The position numbers were made by a program, and so were the translations under genes. Under the pieces are notes generated by a model that was given only the letters and a program-made list of their open reading frames with translations, had not been told where the DNA came from and made no database searches. A stretch of DNA of 64,000 nt. It comes from Paramecium tetraurelia. Lineage: Eukaryota > Ciliophora > Oligohymenophorea > Peniculida > Parameciidae. The stretch is taken from NCBI RefSeq assembly GCF_000165425.1, contig NW_001799455.1, positions 62,001 through 126,000 of the forward strand. The letters are read 5' to 3'. Shown here piece by piece: positions 34,081 to 46,722 of the stretch (positions within the stretch are counted from its first letter, which is position 1; every line of letters begins with the position of its first letter).

Positions 34081-35262
34081 AACCTATTATATTAAAAAAT
34101 TTTATATAAATAAAAATAATAAAAAATTAAGAATCTCTAATTTCAAAGGTAAGAGACCATTTGAAGTCTCAGGATATTTACAATAAATTATTTCTCTCAT
34201 ATTTGACTAAAGTTCATACTTTTTTTCCTTTAACTAAATACACTCAACTCCTAACCTATCAAACTATTCTTTATACTCTTAATAGTTTTGAACTACTTGA
34301 TCTGTAAAAGCCAATAAATCCTATTGCAAAATACACTCATTCAATTCATTATTTACATTTTTTATCAATTCTAGTAATTTCAAATCAATTTCATCTTCTA
34401 TTGTAGCCTCAACTATTTCCTGAGCTACTTAACCTACTTATGTAGCAAAAATATTCATTATAGATGCTTGATTTGATGAGTGGGCCTCAGACTAGGATAA
34501 CTTCTTTTTGTATCGAATTAAATGTTATCGTTACTCAAAGTGGTACTAAAATAAATCTCTTGGATCATCCTTATTACGCATTTCTTCTAAAAGTTTTAAT
34601 GCATTTGCATTGTATATAACAGTTGATTATTCCTACAATTTCAATTTTATTTTGCTTTCTTTCCATCAAGTCCCTCTATTACTTATCTTTATTGTTGGGT
34701 GATTTCATATTTTTGCTAATAATTTTATCTATATTCAATATATTCATCCTATATTTATTTTATTTCTTATTAAATTAATGAATGTTTATCAATTAAACTT
34801 TATTTTTTTAAATTTTAGACATTTTTCAATAATTAATGGTATTCCTGTGTTTCTATTGCATTTATTTTACTTTATTGAAGCAACTTATTGGATTGAATTC
34901 CCTCTTATATAGCAGCTTCGTTATCTTTATTAAACCCACGCAATAAATCAAGAACAGAATCAGTGTGCTTTTTGCAATCTGTTATTTTTTCTAAATTAAA
35001 ACAATAACATTCTGAAGTTAAGTTTGTATTAGAATTTCTCTCTCAATTTGAAATTATACTGCTTCTTCATTTATGCTGAAGCTTTACCTATTCATTGAAA
35101 AATAATTTGAAGTAGAGCCTTAGTAGGCTTATTGAGGTGAATATAGTTACTTCTAATATAACTGTTTACTGATTTTTTTCTTTGCTCTTTATAGTTGATT
35201 GAACGGGTTTTTAAATCCCTTTTCATCTCCTTAACTTTAGGATTCAAAAGATCGAAAACCAT
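33994..35262 (-). CDS. Probable coiled-coil protein, model uncertain
   Basis: About 391 residues if three introns are accepted: 23 nt ending AAG, 20 nt ending GAG, and a long one of about 50 nt ending TAG near 34634-34683. With these the frame is consistent from MVFDLLNPKVKEMKRDLKTR to a TGA at 33994-33996. The protein is highly charged and helical (KINAIETQEYHQLLKNVQNL, IEDEIDLKLLELIKNVNNEL, DQVVQNYQEYKEQFDRLG). The last 40 codons look like AT-rich non-coding sequence, so the real end may be earlier. The odd splice ends lower confidence; a partly decayed gene is the alternative. Confidence 0.4.
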
Positions 35263-35559
35263 CAATTAATTCTTGACTATGTAATGATGAAAAATTACAA
35301 AAAATTATCTCCTTAATTCATTAAATTATATAATAAATAAAATATAAAAATCATATCAAATTTTGTTTTTTAATATTTAAGTAAATTGTAAATCATAAAA
35401 CTGATTAATAAATTTAGATAATAGTGAAATAGAGTATTTTACAATTTTTTTGATAAGTCAATGAAAATAACAGTTTTTCAAAAAATTTTAATGAATTCAG
35501 GAATAAATAGAATATTTTAATATTAAGATAAATTAAAAATAATGGTAAATTCGCAACAA
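35263..35559. other. AT-rich spacer
   Basis: About 300 bp of AT-rich sequence upstream of the coiled-coil gene at 33994-35262. I see no coding frame or repeat in it. Confidence 0.5.
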
Positions 35560-36968
35560 TTTTAGTTATATCGTTATGAGAGCATTTTTAAAATAAGGAT
35601 ATTAATAATAAAGATTCAAAAAATATGTAGATTTGCATAGTTAGAGCTAAAGTAGTTGAACCATTGACTTTTCTTAAGATAGTCCTTTATGTATTTAATA
35701 CTCTCGTCATGCTTATCTTTTTCTTTTTAAGCTTCTTCCGTCTTACTCTTTACTAATCGAAATTGTAATAAAGAAAAGTTTATGATTATTATTATAAACA
35801 AAATTCAACGAATAATATATATAAAAGTAAGCTCCTTACATCTTCTAAGGCCACATATATTCAAGAGGCATAACGAGATACTAAATCTCTAATATATCAT
35901 GCAGGATCACTTCTGATGATCAAACCTCTCTGAAAAATGTTTATTATAAAATTTCACAGGTCATGATAGCTGAAATACTAAAGAATTAAAGATATTCTTT
36001 TGTTTTATTAGATTTACATTACTGTAAAATACAAGTGCCAGTTATAATAACATTTGCATGGCATTGTATGAAATGCTATTTTATATTCACATGTTGGTCT
36101 GATGATATATCTATTAATTCCATATAATTTTTAGTAACTTTAATTAGACAAATTGGAATGTCTAATATTCTTTCTGCTTTTGACCTAATTAAATTTATAT
36201 TTTTGGTAAATATTCAACAACTTCAGAGCATATCTGCTCAAAATTTATTTATGAAAGTTCTGAAATTCACCAAAATAAAAATGCGAAATGCTAGAGTTAC
36301 TATTTTATTTAATACAAGGTCACCAATAAACTAAATTTTGATATTAACTATACTTCTTGAATTGTTTATTAATTCCAACTTGTTATTGGTCTTAACTTTT
36401 TGCCTTCCATTAAAATTTACTTTGTTTCTTCTCAATAAGTTGACTCATCTTGTTTTGAAATTTATTCTTTCTAATTTCTAAGCGTGCTTAAAGCTTGATA
36501 TCATGAAGACATAGCTTCATTGTTTATATGTATTTAAAATATCTACTCAAGATTTGTGCAGTTCTACTTTTGCCATAACCATTTATAGAAACGCCTGATT
36601 GGTCCTTTATACAAATTTTTGCTTCTATCATATAAATTCCAAGCCTCTAAAAGTCGCTCAACTTAACATAAAAATCAAATTATAATGTTATTCTTGATAG
36701 CCAATTGGTTAGAAATTATTCTCATTTTCATTCCACAATTATATTGGTTCTAGTTTCCAAGCGAAAGACTTTTGAATTAGTTGTGAAATATTTTACTCAA
36801 AGAAAAATTCTTTTTTGGACATTCCTTTAGATGTTAGAAAAATCTTTCCATTTTTCGCAATGCACGCATTGCCAAATAATAATATAATTTTTTTAAAGGG
36901 CAGTCTTGCTTTTATATATTTTCTTTTAATCGACCAAATTTCAACAGTTCTGAAAATTTAACGGTCAT
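35560..36968 (-). pseudogene. Decayed gene with in-frame TGA and frame shifts
   Basis: Starting at ATG 36968 a good frame reads MTVKFSELLKFGRLKENIQK, then FFQHLKECPKKNFSLSKIFH. It meets TGA at 36675-36677 and continues in the same frame as VERLLEAWNLYDRSKNLYKG and PIRRFYKWLWQK. It then shifts by one base to SRTAQILSRYFKYIQTMKL and LHDIKLQARLEIRKNKFQNK. Further protein-like pieces lie downstream to about 35.6 kb, including YIRDLVSRYAS flanked by TGA codons and KSKTEEAQKEKDKHDESIKY. The family is not recognised. The pattern is of a real gene losing its frame. Confidence 0.4.
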
Positions 36969-38280
36969 TATATTTTTTCTTAAATAATTATTATTAAAAG
37001 TGGGGAAAATAAGCACATTTTCCCTATTTCACGATCAGGAGTGATATGCGTGATATACAACTCTGTTCTATTTAATCAAAACTAAAATTGATTAATAAAC
37101 TAATTTGTCATCAAACATATTTGCTATTTAAATATTATGAATTAATAAATTGTTGAGGAAGTTCCACTCTTGTTATCTAGTGTAGATGTTCATCAGCCCA
37201 TTCAATAAGCTTATATTGGTCTCTAAATTTAAGGTAAATATTTTTTAATAATTGGTGTGCTTTGAGGCGAATGTTAAATAAGGTGTGATAGTTGAGTTGA
37301 TGAAAGTCAAATTGAACTATAATCAAAGCTGGGGCATAGATGAAAAACATAATCTGATAAGAAATGGGCAGTCTATGCTTTGAAACCAATCAAACCTGAT
37401 TCAGATTTATTTAAGAAATATTGCTTTTAAAAATTTGATTTAAAACAATTCACTGAGTTAATGGAGCAATTAATGACATAAATAATAGGAAAATCAGGTC
37501 ACCTGATTTTAGAATCGAGAGAAAAATGTAAAAAATATGAATAGAATTCAATAATATCATCATTAGAAATCTTATTGAGTTGGTTAAACCAAATTAATTT
37601 TCAATTAAAATAAGGTTAATTTTTGAATTCATAAAAATGCCAATAATGACATTTCCTTTATATAAAAATTGCAAATGATATTAATTAATATTCTAACATC
37701 GAATATTTTTAGGATAACATCATTTTTTGATAGGGGGGAACTGCTCCACATCATCACCTGTTTCACTGCTTCATAAAGTTATCTTAAGAATTCAACATAT
37801 ATTTATACATATCATTTTTTTTTTTTATGTTTAATGTGTATAGATCATCAATCTATTTCCTTATTTCACATTTGTCACTTCAATGGAAGTCCTTTTATCA
37901 CAATTTCTTTCTTTCTTAAATAAAGCATTTTTTTCAAATTTTTTATCTTTCAAATTAGCTATTCTTTTTAGGAGTGTCCAGAATTAATTTTCCAAAAATT
38001 GGAATAAATCAGTCTTTATGGATTCGCCTGACATTCCTAGATCTCATGTGATTATTACTTATTTTAATCGTTTGATTTCATTAACATCACGCTCTCCTTG
38101 AATCTCTAACATAGACGCCAATAATTTGTATTATAGTAATTTGCCTCATGCCAATAGAGCAGAATAAAATTTTATAAAGTCAATTTTAAAAAAATTGAGC
38201 ATTAAATATTTTTATTGGGATTTCAGTTTGGACCATGGCATATTAAGATAGACTTAAAAAGTAAAAATAATAAAGTTATT
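36969..38280 (-). pseudogene. Further gene remnants, family unknown
   Basis: Several protein-like stretches appear on the minus strand, none of them in an intact gene. Around 38.1 kb the frame reads SALLA, TGA, GKLLQYKLLASMLEIQGERD, VNEIKRLKQVIIT, TGA, then DLGMSGESIKTDLFQFLENQ and FWTLLKRIANLKDKKFEKNA. Around 37.7 kb is YVEFLRQLYEAVKQVMMWSS, and at 37.18-37.39 kb HTLFNIRLKAHQLLKNIYLK and FRDQYKLIEWADEHLH. The fragment NEIKRL is shared with the locus at 32541-34080 (NEIKRV), hinting at related, duplicated genes. Plain AT-rich spacer separates the pieces. Confidence 0.3.
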
Positions 38281-38778
38281 ATAAATCACTATAAAAAAAA
38301 AGCCAAGATCTAATATACAATTGAAATCTAATAACTTAACTTGTATACTTGAATGGGTTGATTTGCTTTTTTTGCCTCTCTAATATTCGGCATTTATAAA
38401 GCTCTCATAAAAGAATAGATTTTAGCAAATGCTTCCTAAGTTTTGCTAAATATTCCAAGTGATGATAATTGGCATCAAATGTAAAAAAGGCAAAAGTTTT
38501 CGCAAATCAACTTCTTTAGTAGATCAACAAGGATGTGAAATTTAAGATAAAATGAAATCCTTCTTACATTCTAAAAGCGAATTATACAATAATATTACTT
38601 TGGCTATACATGAAATAATGATAATATGTATATTTAGGAATTAAAGATATAGAAAAAAGAAAAAATAAATTAGGATGGTTTTAGGGAAAATTAAAGTAGA
38701 ATGAGAAAAAAGAAGAGAAAAACAATATTGAATAAAGTTAATTAAGAAATAAAAAAAAAATAAGAATACAAGAAAATA
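38281..38778. other. AT-rich spacer
   Basis: About 500 bp of AT-rich sequence between the remnants above and the small gene at 38779. No coding frame or structure was recognised. Confidence 0.5.
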
Positions 38779-39019
38779 ATGAATAGTGAAAGTAAAATTT
38801 AACTTATCGATTTTGATGTATATCTTAAATGGATAAACTCAGATATTATCAAAGATGGATTTCGAGAGTTTTACCATTTTGTGAAAAATATCTTCTCTAC
38901 ATAGATAAGTATGTGAAAACTGATTTGAAATAGAGTTTGACGGGATGAAATTGTCTTCAAAATAGATTCCTAATCGAATTGATCCAAATTATAGAATAAC
39001 ATTCTTAAGACAGAATTGA
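38779..39019 (+). CDS. Small hypothetical protein upstream of polyubiquitin
   Basis: 71 residues with a 25-nt intron (38909-38933). It reads MNSESKIQLIDFDVYLKWIN, then IIKDGFREFYHFVKNIF, FDGMKLSSKQ and IDPNYRITFLRQN. The composition, the clean splice and the TAA/TAG glutamines look like a true gene, but no domain is recognised. It ends 66 bp before the polyubiquitin start on the same strand. Confidence 0.5.
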
Positions 39020-39085
39020 TCGGAGAAAATATAATACTTAATTTCTGAATCAATACTTTTGGATAATAATTATAATAAAATAGAA

Positions 39086-41599
39086 ATGTAAATTTTCGTA
39101 AAGACTTTGACTGGAAAAACCATCACTCTTGATGTTGAACCATCAGACACTATTGACGCTGTCAAGGCTAAAATTTAAGACAAGGAAGGAATCCCACCTG
39201 ATTAATAAAGACTCATTTTTGCAGGAAAGTAATTAGAAGATGGAAGAACACTTTCAGATTATAACATCTAAAAGGAATCCACTCTCCACTTAGTTTTGAG
39301 ATTGAGAGGTGGAATGTAAATTTTCGTTAAGACTTTGACTGGAAAAACCATCACTCTTGATGTTGAACCATCAGACACTATTGACGCTGTCAAGGCTAAA
39401 ATTTAAGACAAGGAAAGGAATCCCACCTGATTAATAAAGACTCATTTTTGCAGGAAAGTAATTAGAAGATGGAAGAACACTTTCAGATTATAACATCTAA
39501 AAGGAATCCACTCTCCACTTAGTTTTGAGATTGAGAGGTGGAATGTAAATTTTCGTTAAGACTTTGACTGGAAAAACCATCACTCTTGATGTTGAACACA
39601 TCAGACACTATTGACGCTGTCAAGGCTAAAATTTAAGACAAGGAAGGAATCCCACCTGATTAATAAAGACTCATTTTTGCAGGAAAGTAATTAGAAGATG
39701 GAAGAACACTTTCAGATTATAACATCTAAAAGGAATCCACTCTCCACCTTAGTTTTGAGATTGAGAGGTGGAATGTAAATTTTCGTAAAGACTTTGACTG
39801 GAAAAACCATCACTCTTGATGTTGAACCATCAGACACTATTGACGCTGTCAAGGCTAAAATTTAAGACAAGGAAGGAATCCCACCTGATTAATAAAGACT
39901 CATTTTTGCAGGAAAGTAATTAGAAGATGGAAGAACACTTTCAGATTATAACATCTAAAAGGAATCCACTCTCCACTTAGTTTTGAGATTGAAGAGGTGG
40001 AATGTAAATTTTCCGTTAAGACTTTGACTGGAAAAACCATCACTCTTGATGTTGAACCATCAGACACTATTGACGCTGTCAAGGCTAAAATTTAAGACAA
40101 GGAAGGAATCCCACCTGATTAATAAAGACTCATTTTTTGCAGGAAAGTAATTAGAAGATGGAAGAACACTTTCAGATTATAACATCTAAAAGGAATCCAC
40201 TCTCCACTTAGTTTTGAGATTGAGAGGTGGAATGTAAATTTTCGTTAAGACTTTGACTGGAAAAACCATCACTCTTGATGTTGAACCATCAGACACTATT
40301 GACGCTGTCAAGGCTAAAATTTAAGACAAGGAAGGAATCCCACCTGATTAATAAAGACTCATTTTTGCAGGAAAGTAATTAGAAGATGGAAGAACACTTT
40401 CAGATTATAACATCTAAAAGGAATCCACTCTCCACTTAGTTTTGAGATTGAGAGGTGGAATGTAAATTTTCGTTAAGACTTTGACTGGAAAAACCATCAC
40501 TCTTGATGTTGAACCATCAGACACTATTGACGCTGTCAAGGCTAAAATTTAAGACAAGGAAGGAATCCCACCTGATTAATAAAGACTCATTTTTGCAGGA
40601 AAGTAATTAGAAGATGGAAGAACACTTTCAGATTATAACATCTAAAAGGAATCCACTCTCCACTTAGTTTTGAGATTGAGAGGTGGAATGTAAATTTTCG
40701 TAAAGACTTTGACTGGAAAAACCATCACTCTTGATGTTGAACCATCAGACACTATTGACGCTGTCAAGGCTAAAATTTAAGACAAGGAAGGAATCCCACC
40801 TGATTAATAAAGACTCATTTTTGCAGGAAAGTAATTAGAAGATGGAAGAACACTTTCAGATTATAACATCTAAAAGGAATCCACTCTCCACTTAGTTTTG
40901 AGATTGAGAGGTGGAATGTAAATTTTCGTTAAGACTTTGACTGGAAAAACCATCACTCTTGATGTTGAACCATCAGACACTATTGACGCTGTCAAGGCTA
41001 AAATTTAAGACAAGGAAGGAATCCCACCTGATTAATAAAGACTCATTTTTGCAGGAAAGTAATTAGAAGATGGAAGAACACTTTCAGATTATAACATCTA
41101 AAAGGAATCCACTCTCCACTTAGTTTTGAGATTGAGAGGTGGAATGTAAATTTTCGTTAAGTCTTTGACTGGAAAAACCATCACTCTTGATGTTGAACCA
41201 TCAGACACTATTGACGCTGTCAAGGCTAAAATTTAAGACAAGGAAGGAATCCCACCTGATTAATAAAGACTCATTTTTGCAGGAAAGTAATTAGAAGATG
41301 GAAGAACACTTTCAGATTATAACATCTAAAAGGAATCCACTCTCCACTTAGTTTTGAGATTGAGAGGTGGAATGTAAATTTTCGTTAAGACTTTGACTGG
41401 AAAAACCATCACTCTTGATGTTGAACCATCAGACACTATTGACGCTGTCAAGGCTAAAATTTAAGACAAGGAAGGAATCCCACCTGATTAATAAAGACTC
41501 ATTTTTGCAGGAAAGTAATTAGAAGATGGAAGAACACTTTCAGATTATAACATCTAAAAGGAATCCACTCTCCACTTAGTTTTGAGATTAAGAGGTGGC
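39086..41599 (+). repeat. Tandem array of 228-bp ubiquitin units
   Basis: Eleven direct repeats with almost no nucleotide differences. The visible variants are GTAAAG versus GTTAAG at codons 5-6, one Thr7 to Ser codon in unit 10, a final-unit TTA for TTG, and six single-base insertions in units 2-5. Such homogeneity indicates recent unequal crossing-over or gene conversion, as expected for polyubiquitin. Confidence 0.95.
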
Positions 41600-41605
41600 T
41601 AATGA
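39086..41605 (+). CDS. UBI: Polyubiquitin, 11 head-to-tail units
   Basis: Eleven ubiquitin units, each 76 codons (228 nt), beginning [12 protein letters not shown] and ending LVLRLRGG, start at 39086, 39314, 39543, 39773, 40002, 40232, 40460, 40688, 40916, 41144 and 41372. The last unit is followed by one TAA glutamine and TGA. All seven lysines, Ile44 and Gly75-Gly76 are present. The precursor is cut by deubiquitinases to free ubiquitin. Units are nearly identical at the DNA level; unit 10 has Ser for Thr7. Units 2-5 contain six single-base insertions (see findings) that break the frame locally but sum to six, so units 6-11 stay in phase with unit 1. Confidence 0.95.
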
Positions 41606-42295
41606 TTTTCTCTCTATATTCATTCATTCATTTTGTATATCATTTAAACAATAAACAATTTTCATTTAAACTTCATAACTTATTTTTTACATTTTTCACC
41701 AAAGGCACACATTTTAGTAATATTTCTCATCTCATCAGCTCCCAATTTACAAAATTTTTAATATTTAATTAACTATATTCAACAAAATTTATGTTTAATA
41801 TATTTATTGATAAGTTAGAATAATTTAATTCTTAGATGAGTAAAGTTTAAAGTTAGCTTTCAATTACTAAAATGGCAGATTCTAAATTTTGAAAATATTT
41901 TTCATTTTTATTAAAGTTTTTTGTTAATTTATTACCACATCTAGTTTATTTATAAGACAGATAAAAGCCACTTCCTAATTAAATTATTAATTGAGCTTCT
42001 TTTCTAAAGTTTACAGATTACACATATTAAACTTATAAAATATGTGTCCTTTTTTTAAATACAATAATTAATTTTAGGTAAGAATTAAATATTTTATGAT
42101 GTATTTCTTCAAGATATGTTTAGAGCATTCCTATTATCTGCTTAATCTATTATATTCGTTTTGTTAAACCCTTCTACTTATGTATCTACTTAGTCTTGAT
42201 TATAATTTTGCTTTCCTTCGGCTGATTTTAAATTTTAGATTGTTTATAATTATTCAAGATAATTTTTGATTAAAATGTATATTAAGTATAAAAAT
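41606..42295. other. AT-rich spacer
   Basis: About 690 bp after the polyubiquitin stop. A minus-strand stretch near 42.1-42.2 kb (RLSRYISRRVQQNEY-like) is open but not convincing and could be an unplaced C-terminal exon of the next gene. Nothing else was recognised. Confidence 0.45.
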
Positions 42296-43528
42296 TCAGA
42301 TTATTAATTCATATTTACCAAATGGAATATATATCTGTTTCTCCTATCTAAATTTAAAGCCAACCAATTATTTATAATATTGCATATCTTCAAAATATTG
42401 TTTACTCGCGCAATCTTAATTGCTTAATTAAATGATAGCATAAAATCCCCATTCTAATAATTCTTATGAATTTTTTGCAGATAACTTAATAAATAAAAAT
42501 CTTACTTAGACAATTGAATGCAATCCATTATCGTTGAGGTTTGGGACCAAAATCTTCTCAACTCTAGCCACATAACTGGTTTGAAGCTCTCTTGAATCCA
42601 AGCCATCTAATAATCTAATACCTCTCATTTTTGTTTAAATTGGATTTGGTATTATTTATTTTTATTCACTTCTCCAGGCTTTAAAACCTAATTATGAGAA
42701 GAGTTTTTCAGTTATTGACTACCTTTGCGTTTTATTAGATTAGTCATGTTTATTTTTAAGTTCTTCCTCTAATTCTTTTACTTATTCGTTGATTATTTCT
42801 TCAACTTAAGGAACAACTATTTCTTAGTTTTCTAAAGACTCTTTATTCATTTTTAAACATGACTATGTCAAATCATCAATTTTCTTTTTTAATTATTCAT
42901 TGGATAATGTGTTTTCTTGTTCTTTACTATATTCAATTTGATTCGAAACTTAGTATTATTTGTGGTTACTAGCACTTTATTAGTTTTCTTTATTTTCTTA
43001 AAACTAAACTCTAAGTTGCTTTTTAGAACACTTAGATGCAGATTAATTTTGTAGTTGTTATTCCCCTACTTCAGATGTTGAAATAATTTAATTTGCCTAT
43101 TTTTGAATAGATTTCATTATGTTCTCATCCTGATAGTTTTTTTACATTGAATTGAGAATGTTTTTTTATAAAAAATCTGAGTATTTGGATTTTTCTTTGC
43201 ATAAGGAGTGAAACACAACTAAAATTATTATCCATAAATTCTTATCTTTTAAGAGTTTCTCACCAAATTGTGTTCTGATTTCAGGAATGAATACTTAGAA
43301 AGATAAATGCTATCTCAATACACTAGATTCTTCAGTGAGTAATTATATGGCAAGTTCAAAGGAATTATTCTTATTTTACATTTCGAATACAATCTGAGAC
43401 AACTATCTTTGGATAGTGTCACTATCATGAAATTAAGAATTCTTTTTTGTCAGTTTAGCTGATTTGTTTCCTGATCTAAGCGATTTTTTAAACAAAATAT
43501 CGACATTACTCTTCCTCTATTCAAACAT
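42296..43528 (-). CDS. Coiled-coil, Gln/Lys-rich protein, unknown
   Basis: About 403-410 residues; a 21-nt GTAAG...TTAAG segment near the C-terminus may be an intron but does not change the frame. The N-terminus is basic and Ser-rich (MFEQRKSNVDILFKKSLRSG), followed by a folded-looking helical region (HLSFQVFIPEIRTQFGEKLL). The middle is low-complexity Gln/Ser and a heptad-like coiled coil (VEEIINEQVKELEEELKNKH). The C-terminus (MRGIRLLDGLDSRELQTSYV, ARVEKILVPNL) is compact. No family is recognised. About 40 glutamines are TAA/TAG. Confidence 0.65.
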
Positions 43529-43686
43529 AAATTTAAATACAAATAATATAACGAAATATGATATAATTTTCCAAAATTGATGATGATTGTAATTAAATGA
43601 AAATTACCTCAGTCATATATTACCATCATTATTATTCTGAATAAGAAAAATTAATATTTATATAATATTTAATAGAAAAACAAGTA

Positions 43687-44160
43687 ATGCAGCTGTTAAT
43701 GTCAACCCTAACAGGAAAAACTATTGCCATCCCTTTTGAGCCATCAGATAATATAAGAAAGGTTAAACTAAAAGTTTAAGAATTTGAAGGCATTCCTTTT
43801 AATTAGCAAAGGATACTTTTGGAATAGTCTGAATTAGATGACAATTAAACTCTATCACGATTTGTAATTGAAAACAATACAATGTTGAAATTATTATTAC
43901 GATTGAAAGGAGGAGGCTAGGTGTTTGTCAAAACTATGACAGGAAAAACAATTACCATAACAACAGAATACGATAAAACTATAGGAGAACTTAAAAAGTT
44001 GATCTATGAAAAAATTGGAATCCCACCACAACAACAAAAATTGATATTTGCAGGAAAAGTATTAGATGATTGCAAAAAGATGGAAGATTATAATATTCAA
44101 AAAGAATCTACAATTCATATGACAGAAAGATTAAAAGGTGGATTTTCTGATAAAATTTGA
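43687..44160 (+). CDS. Divergent two-unit ubiquitin-like protein
   Basis: 157 residues, intron-free: two ubiquitin folds in tandem with a five-residue tail (FSDKI). Unit 1 ([20 protein letters not shown]) is strongly diverged. It lacks Lys6, Lys33, Lys48 (Ser) and Lys63 (Asn), has Leu for Ile44, but keeps Lys11, Lys27, Lys29 and ends RLKGG. Unit 2 ([15 protein letters not shown]) keeps Lys6, 11, 27, 33, 48, 63 and Ile44-Phe45-Ala46-Gly47, and also ends RLKGG. The junction is Gly-Gly-Gly-Gln, so unit 2 lost its Met1. It lies 2.1 kb from the polyubiquitin array, consistent with an old duplicate evolving a new role or decaying under weak constraint. Confidence 0.88.
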
Positions 44161-46722
44161 CAAATCTAATAATTAGTTTATTAGAATTAATATTATAATT
44201 CTATTAATAAGGTGTCATAAATATATCTTAAATATTTTTGGTATTTTCATAAATTAATTCAATATAATTGTCTAATTAATCAAATGCTCCTTCGAAATTA
44301 ATTTGTCTAATTGGCTTAAATTTTAATTCAATGTTTTAGAATTACTCTAGAAGACATAATATTAATTAAGAATTGATGAAATTTCAGCATTATTATTTGA
44401 TATAAATTTTTAGTATTATTCTTCAAAAGATAAAGGTGTATAAAATAAACCAAAAAGCATACAATATTTCTGAATAAACAAATTATTCCCAATATAACAC
44501 TCTTCAAAGAGTAAGTTTCTATTACACATTAACCATCATTTGATAATGTTTGATTTTCTAAAAAGAAATTCATTATGTAAATCAATTTTATGTTCTAGAA
44601 TTGTTAATATAGAGTATGATTTTTGTAAAAATGATTAATTATGATTTATAGAACATTAAAACTCATACTTTAACAATAATTTTAATGCCACTAAATATTG
44701 CTGCTGCAATAAGTCCGTAAACAAATCTATCGTCCCTATTTTGAAAATAGCCACAAAGAATCGTCAAGGATGGGAAACCAGTGCCTGCACATAAATAAAG
44801 AGGCATAATTGTTTGGTATTTGTAATTTAACGAAAGCTTCTGATTAAAATATTCATTAATTTTAGGATTTTAGTTTGAAAATATCCAATCTCCTTTGTCT
44901 AAGGTGCAGTCAAGTATTCCTTCATTAGATTTACTATAAAGTTGTTAATATTATTGATGTATTTATGATTTTTATTTCAGCAATTCCTTTGATACAATAT
45001 ATGATTATACATCTCGAATTTAATCATCGCATGTTCTCATTTATGTATAGTATTAATAAGTCAAATACATTCCATATGTGAGAAAGAGTGCATGTCTGGC
45101 AGTAATTTTATAATCAATGTTAAATGCTTATAAATTGTCAATTAATTTGATTGATTTCATTAAAAATATTAATAAAGTATTTTTTTGATTGAGTTTCTAT
45201 AAGATAAGAGGAGGATAAACAAATTAATAACATTAATTTGTTTATCCTCGAATATAAAAATATAAACATCATTGTTGATTATTAGATTGAAATTATGTTG
45301 GATAAATAGATATTGTCTCTATCATTAGTTAAGGAATGTATGGAAAATTCTAAATAGTGAAATATAAGTAGGTGCTGTTTAAACTTAAAATTAATAATAT
45401 GTTTATTGAGCTGATGTGCTATTTTAATATTCTTAAACATTTTAATTTTGATAGCTCTCTTACTCATTAAACATTATTGTTCTCAGGCACATTCTAAAAG
45501 AGGAATTTTTTGTCAAGGTATTTGTACCAAATGCATGAATAAAGGATTCGGCAACTTTCAATCCAATCAAACTATTTAATTTTTTTCAACTCAGCCAACA
45601 ACCTATCTTAGCTAGGTTTCCATGGATTATGATGAGTAAGGGTTGGAATTTTGTGGAATAATTTTTATATCCTTAAAATTTATAATATAGTTGTTTAAAG
45701 GTTAATTTTCAATTAAATTTCTTTAAGGATCTTGAGAACTTTGCAAACATTACAAGAATTTGATAATATTTATAAAACACTCATAACAACTTGTATAGAT
45801 GAATAATTAAATCATATCTTTATTATTCTTCATAAAGTTTGAGAGGATTCAGAGTTTGCTAATATGTTTTTTGAAAGAATTTGCATTTTGCTTAAACAAA
45901 ATATTGCGGTAGGATAAACAATATTTGATACATTGAGAGTATGTTGATATTTGGTTTCAAACATTTCAACTCACTTTTATTCAAAATATTTGTTTAAATA
46001 GCTTTTATTTTAATATTTTTGAGGTCTTTAAGAGTTGCAAACTTAAAGATGATTAATTATAAAGGGGGATTTTTTTAATTATGAGGTTAGCTTTATAATG
46101 GAGTGTATTTATAAAGGGTTGAGTAGGCCAGAATTAATTCCAAACGTGTTATGGTCTTATGATCGATATCTTGTTTTATAAATAAACTTCCTATGGAATG
46201 GGGCCATTACTTTAGGTTTGAATCATGATTTTAATTTATCATCTTAAGAGGTTTTACGAAGAAATGGATAAATTAGAATACTTTTGCTAAAAATCTGAAT
46301 TTTATTATGATATTAAAGTTTATCTTTCAGATAAGGATGAGATTCTTCTTATTATCCGATTTTTCGATTACAATTTCATATCTTTTTGGTTTCTAATTTT
46401 TTTTACAATTCATGTAACAATTCTTGATTATTGTTTCTTTAATTAATATTGATTAATACTTAATAATTCAATGTATCAAGGTAAGTTTAATTTATGTTCA
46501 TTCTAAATTAAATAATTATCTAATTTCTATTCTTGCATATTCACATCTAACTCTTTATAATTATTTATTACATCGATTTATAAGTATTTTCAATTGACTT
46601 ATTATATTACCTTATACTTTTGTTTTAGTGAATTGGATTTGGACTTTTTATATAATTGGAGATTGACAAGTTAAATAGAGGGTATAGTATTGATTATTTT
46701 ATAAAATAATATATATTTAATA
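44161..46722. other. AT-rich region with short gene remnants
   Basis: About 2.5 kb without an intact gene. Protein-like pieces exist: on the minus strand at 44.68-44.95 kb, MKEYLTAPQTKEIGYFQTK and, in another frame, LCAGTGFPSLTILCGYFQ with YGLIAAAIFSGIKIIV (a small membrane protein look). On the plus strand at 45.5 kb, FCQGICTKCMNKGFGNFQ; at 45.8 kb, an acidic helix interrupted by TGA and then EDSEFANMFFERICILLKQN; at 46.1 kb, MECIYKGLSRPELIPNVLWS. None continues through plausible introns. I read the region as several decayed genes. Confidence 0.35.

Noticed and set aside
37177-37389. A 70-codon minus-strand frame taken as a possible complete gene
   Set aside because: The text is protein-like, but it has no ATG at its start and no flanking exon in a compatible frame, so it is listed only as part of the remnants at 36969-38280.
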